Position numbers and translations under genes: made by a program | Assembly (NCBI GenBank): GCA_007130545.1 | Contig: SLSG01000249.1 | Span: 1 to 6,953 of the forward strand | Direction of reading: 5' to 3' | Source: Bacteroidales bacterium | GTDB lineage: Bacteria; Bacteroidota; Bacteroidia; Bacteroidales; UBA7960 | DNA: 6,953 bases | Notes under the pieces: generated by a model | Database searches by the model: none | Seen by the model: only the letters and a program-made list of their open reading frames with translations | Told to the model about the DNA's origin: nothing | Part shown: piece by piece, positions 5,953-6,953 of the stretch | How the letters are laid out: each line of letters opens with the position of its first letter | How positions within the stretch are numbered: position 1 is the stretch's first letter

Positions 5953-5989
5953 TCACAGTACGCCCATCGTCCGTTGTCACAGTCCGCCC
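5953..5989. repeat. Imperfect 13-base direct repeat around the smpB stop codon
   Basis: TCACAGTACGCCC (5953-5965) and TCACAGTCCGCCC (5977-5989) match at 12 of 13 bases, 24 bases apart. The second copy is the end of smpB including its stop, and the first lies just beyond it. The bases between show no matching repeat, so any past duplication has decayed. The rest of the 54-base gap between rhomboid and smpB shows no convincing terminator. Confidence 0.5.
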
Positions 5990-6423
5990 CGCTCCATTTC
6001 ACGCTGGATATCCTTTTTCTTTGTGGTTTCCCGCTTATCGTAGAGTTTTTTTCCCTTCGCAAGGGCGATCTCCAGTTTGGCAAATCCTTTTTCACTGATG
6101 AACAGGTGGGTGGGGACCAGGGTCAGCCCTTTTTCGTCCAGCTTGGTACGCAGCTTTTTCAGTTCGCGGGCTGTCAGAAGCAGTTTGCGGTCACGGCGGG
6201 GATCGTGGTTGTTGTAGGTGCCGTAGTCATACTCGGCAATGTGCATGTTTTTTACGAACAGTTCCCCGGCCACGAAGGCACAATATGCCTCATTGATGCT
6301 GGCCTTGCCACTGCGGATAGACTTGATCTCCGTACCACTCAGCACCATGCCGGCAATGAATTTCTCCAGGAGGAAGTATTCAAAGCCTGCTTTTTTATTC
6401 CTGATGTGGATTTGATTGGCCAT
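5977..6423 (-). CDS. smpB: SsrA-binding protein SmpB (trans-translation)
   Basis: SmpB binds tmRNA and places its tRNA-like domain in the A site of stalled ribosomes, so that the nascent chain is tagged for degradation and the ribosome is released. The 148-residue protein has the conserved N-terminal block IRNKKAGFEYFLLEKF (6-21), GTEIKSIRSGKASINEAY (30-47) and RRDRKLLLTARELKKL (75-90). It ends in the long Lys/Arg-rich tail (125-148) that enters the mRNA channel. I chose the ATG at 6423. A TTG three codons upstream (6432) is in frame but would sit at the predicted transcript start. Length is normal and no residue seems missing. The partner tmRNA gene is not in the window. The gene stands alone, convergent with rhomboid and divergent from the DUF2795 gene. 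Confidence 0.97.
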   Translation of the reverse strand: MANQIHIRNKKAGFEYFLLEKFIAGMVLSGTEIKSIRSGKASINEAYCAFVAGELFVKNMHIAEYDYGTYNNHDPRRDRKLLLTARELKKLRTKLDEKGLTLVPTHLFISEKGFAKLEIALAKGKKLYDKRETTKKKDIQREMERGGL

Positions 6424-6439
6424 ATCCGACAATGATCGA

Positions 6440-6447
6440 CAAAATTA
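6440..6447 (-). promoter_or_regulatory. Promoter -7 element of smpB
   Basis: On the minus strand TAATTTTG (6447 to 6440) is a perfect TAnnTTTG element. Transcription would begin about 10 bases before the ATG at 6423, which supports that start. The -33 position (around 6469-6472, AATG on the minus strand) matches poorly. Confidence 0.55.
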
Positions 6448-6605
6448 CGAAAATTTCCAGCCTCGCGGCATTGGAGAACCAGGATATGGTAAACAAAACG
6501 GCCACAGGGATGTTTTAAAGCCTGAAGCAGGATGCGGGAAATGCATACGGCGGTGGGTGCCAAAATGATCATACAACGAATAACGAAAATTTTGACACGA
6601 AAATT
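6447..6605. repeat. Three copies of ACGAAAATT in the smpB/DUF2795 gap
   Basis: Exact copies are at 6447-6455, 6583-6591 and 6597-6605. The last two form a 14-base imperfect tandem repeat, each followed by a TGAC (6593-6596 and 6608-6611). The first abuts the smpB -7 element. Being A/T-rich, they could be chance or a protein-binding motif. Confidence 0.45.
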
Positions 6606-6638
6606 CATGACAGATCGTCCAAAACAATTTGCAAAAAT

Positions 6639-6669
6639 GTTGCAAATAATATAAAAAAATATACTTTTG
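6639..6669 (+). promoter_or_regulatory. Bacteroidota-type promoter of the DUF2795 gene with TTTGCAAA palindromes
   Basis: GTTG (6639-6642), a 19-base gap and TACTTTTG (6662-6669) give a perfect -7 at normal spacing. Transcription would start around 6673-6676, some 16-19 bases before the ATG at 6692. The self-complementary TTTGCAAA occurs at 6628-6635 and 6666-6673, and a near copy TTGCAAA at 6640-6646. The second and third overlap the -33 and -7 elements. Confidence 0.7.
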
Positions 6670-6691
6670 CAAAAAATTAAACCAATTGCCC

Positions 6692-6913
6692 ATGTACTGG
6701 ACACTTGAGCTTGCATCCAAACTTGAAGACGCACCATGGCCTGCGACCAAAGAAGAGCTGATCGATTATGCGCTCAGGTCCGGCGCACCAATGGAAGTCA
6801 TCGAAAACCTTCAGGAGATTGAGGACGAAGGGGATGTGTATGAAAGCATTGAGGATATATGGCCTGATTATCCGACAAAGGATGATTTTTTCTTTCATGA
6901 GGATGAGTATTAG
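6692..6913 (+). CDS. Small acidic DUF2795-type protein, function unknown
   Basis: The 73-residue protein begins MYWTLELASKLEDAPWP and reads like the short DUF2795 proteins found widely in Bacteroidota. No function is established that I know of. It carries 22 Asp/Glu against 4 Lys/Arg by my count, so it is strongly acidic. It has a likely helical core (PATKEELIDYALRSGAP, 17-33, then MEVIENLQEIEDEG) and an aromatic-acidic end (DDFFFHEDEY). There is no signal peptide, membrane segment or Cys, so it should be a soluble cytoplasmic protein. I chose the ATG at 6692 over the in-frame TTG at 6686 because the family starts MYWT and the promoter leader fits. It is a single-gene unit divergent from smpB. 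The family call is from memory of its sequence pattern. Confidence 0.85.
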   Translation: MYWTLELASKLEDAPWPATKEELIDYALRSGAPMEVIENLQEIEDEGDVYESIEDIWPDYPTKDDFFFHEDEY

Positions 6914-6938
6914 GACTATTGACCTTATTCTTTTCGAA

Positions 6939-6953
6939 CCGGCCCAGGGCCGG
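6939..6953 (+). terminator. Perfect inverted repeat at right edge, likely terminator stem of the DUF2795 gene
   Basis: CCGGCCC-A-GGGCCGG is a perfect 7-base-arm inverted repeat, in practice a 6-base-pair stem with a CAG loop. It starts 25 bases after the DUF2795 stop. Being very GC-rich and right after a gene, it fits an intrinsic terminator, but any U-tract would be beyond the window end. It could also end a gene coming from the right. Confidence 0.45.

Larger units (their letters stand above)
6424..6691. other. smpB/DUF2795 divergent intergenic region, 268 bases
   Basis: This is the longest non-coding stretch. It holds the smpB -7 element at its left end and the DUF2795 promoter at its right. 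Three copies of ACGAAAATT and an A/T-rich tract (6640-6680) lie within it. The middle (about 6460-6565) is higher in GC and shows no convincing ORF, hairpin or RNA gene. Open frames across it on the minus strand run into smpB out of frame and look like chance. It is too short for a tmRNA gene and has no CCA-ended tRNA-like fold that I can see. Confidence 0.6.

Noticed and set aside
5922..5975. AACGGA and TCCGTT arms flanking the rhomboid/smpB gap.
   Set aside because: The arms are six bases with 42 bases between and no inner pairing that I could find, so this is likely chance.
6339..6750. Minus-strand frames of 132 and 101 codons crossing the smpB start, the intergenic gap and the DUF2795 start.
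   Set aside because: They overlap two well-supported genes and cross two promoters. The products look like random translation of A/T-rich DNA (many Cys, Phe and Ile).
1..6953. Search for mobile elements, CRISPR repeats, defence genes, tRNA, rRNA or tmRNA.
   Set aside because: All long frames are conserved housekeeping or envelope families, and no repeated spacer pattern, transposase motif or cloverleaf was seen. The region looks like stable core chromosome.

Overview
The window looks like ordinary chromosomal DNA of a member of the Bacteroidota (Bacteroidetes) with roughly balanced base composition. Three things point there. Upstream regions carry the Bacteroidota promoter pattern (TTG/TTTG, about 20 bases, TAnnTTTG). 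The last gene encodes a short, very acidic DUF2795-type protein typical of that phylum. The protease, SmpB and HAD proteins also read like Bacteroidota family members. I see no phage, transposon, CRISPR array, tRNA or rRNA.

Layout. Bases 1-821 (+) are the C-terminal part of dxs (1-deoxy-D-xylulose-5-phosphate synthase), cut by the left edge. It overlaps by 8 bases a ZIP-family metal transporter gene (814-1725, +) that starts at TTG behind a strong Shine-Dalgarno sequence. A class IV aminotransferase gene (2566-1700, -) runs into the transporter gene tail to tail, with a 26-base overlap. It diverges from a HAD-family phosphatase gene (2666-3352, +). The HAD gene converges, 13 bases apart, on an exported S41 (C-terminal processing) protease gene (4973-3366, -). 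That gene diverges from a rhomboid-family intramembrane protease gene (5137-5922, +), which converges on smpB (6423-5977, -). smpB diverges from the DUF2795 gene (6692-6913, +). A perfect inverted repeat at the right edge may be the DUF2795 terminator.

Apart from the dxs-transporter pair, every gene seems to be its own transcription unit, in a strict alternation of convergent and divergent pairs. All three divergent gaps hold promoter-like elements for both directions. The genes cover isoprenoid precursor synthesis, metal uptake, PLP-dependent metabolism, phosphate ester hydrolysis, envelope and membrane proteolysis, and ribosome rescue. They do not form one pathway.

I found no new multi-gene system. 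The items most worth checking are small-scale: a palindrome inside the protease promoter, repeated motifs in the smpB/DUF2795 gap, the Asn-substituted HAD motif, the coupled TTG start of the transporter, and a tiny upstream ORF before the rhomboid gene. No gene-free stretch exceeds 300 bases; the longest, 6424-6691, is described below.
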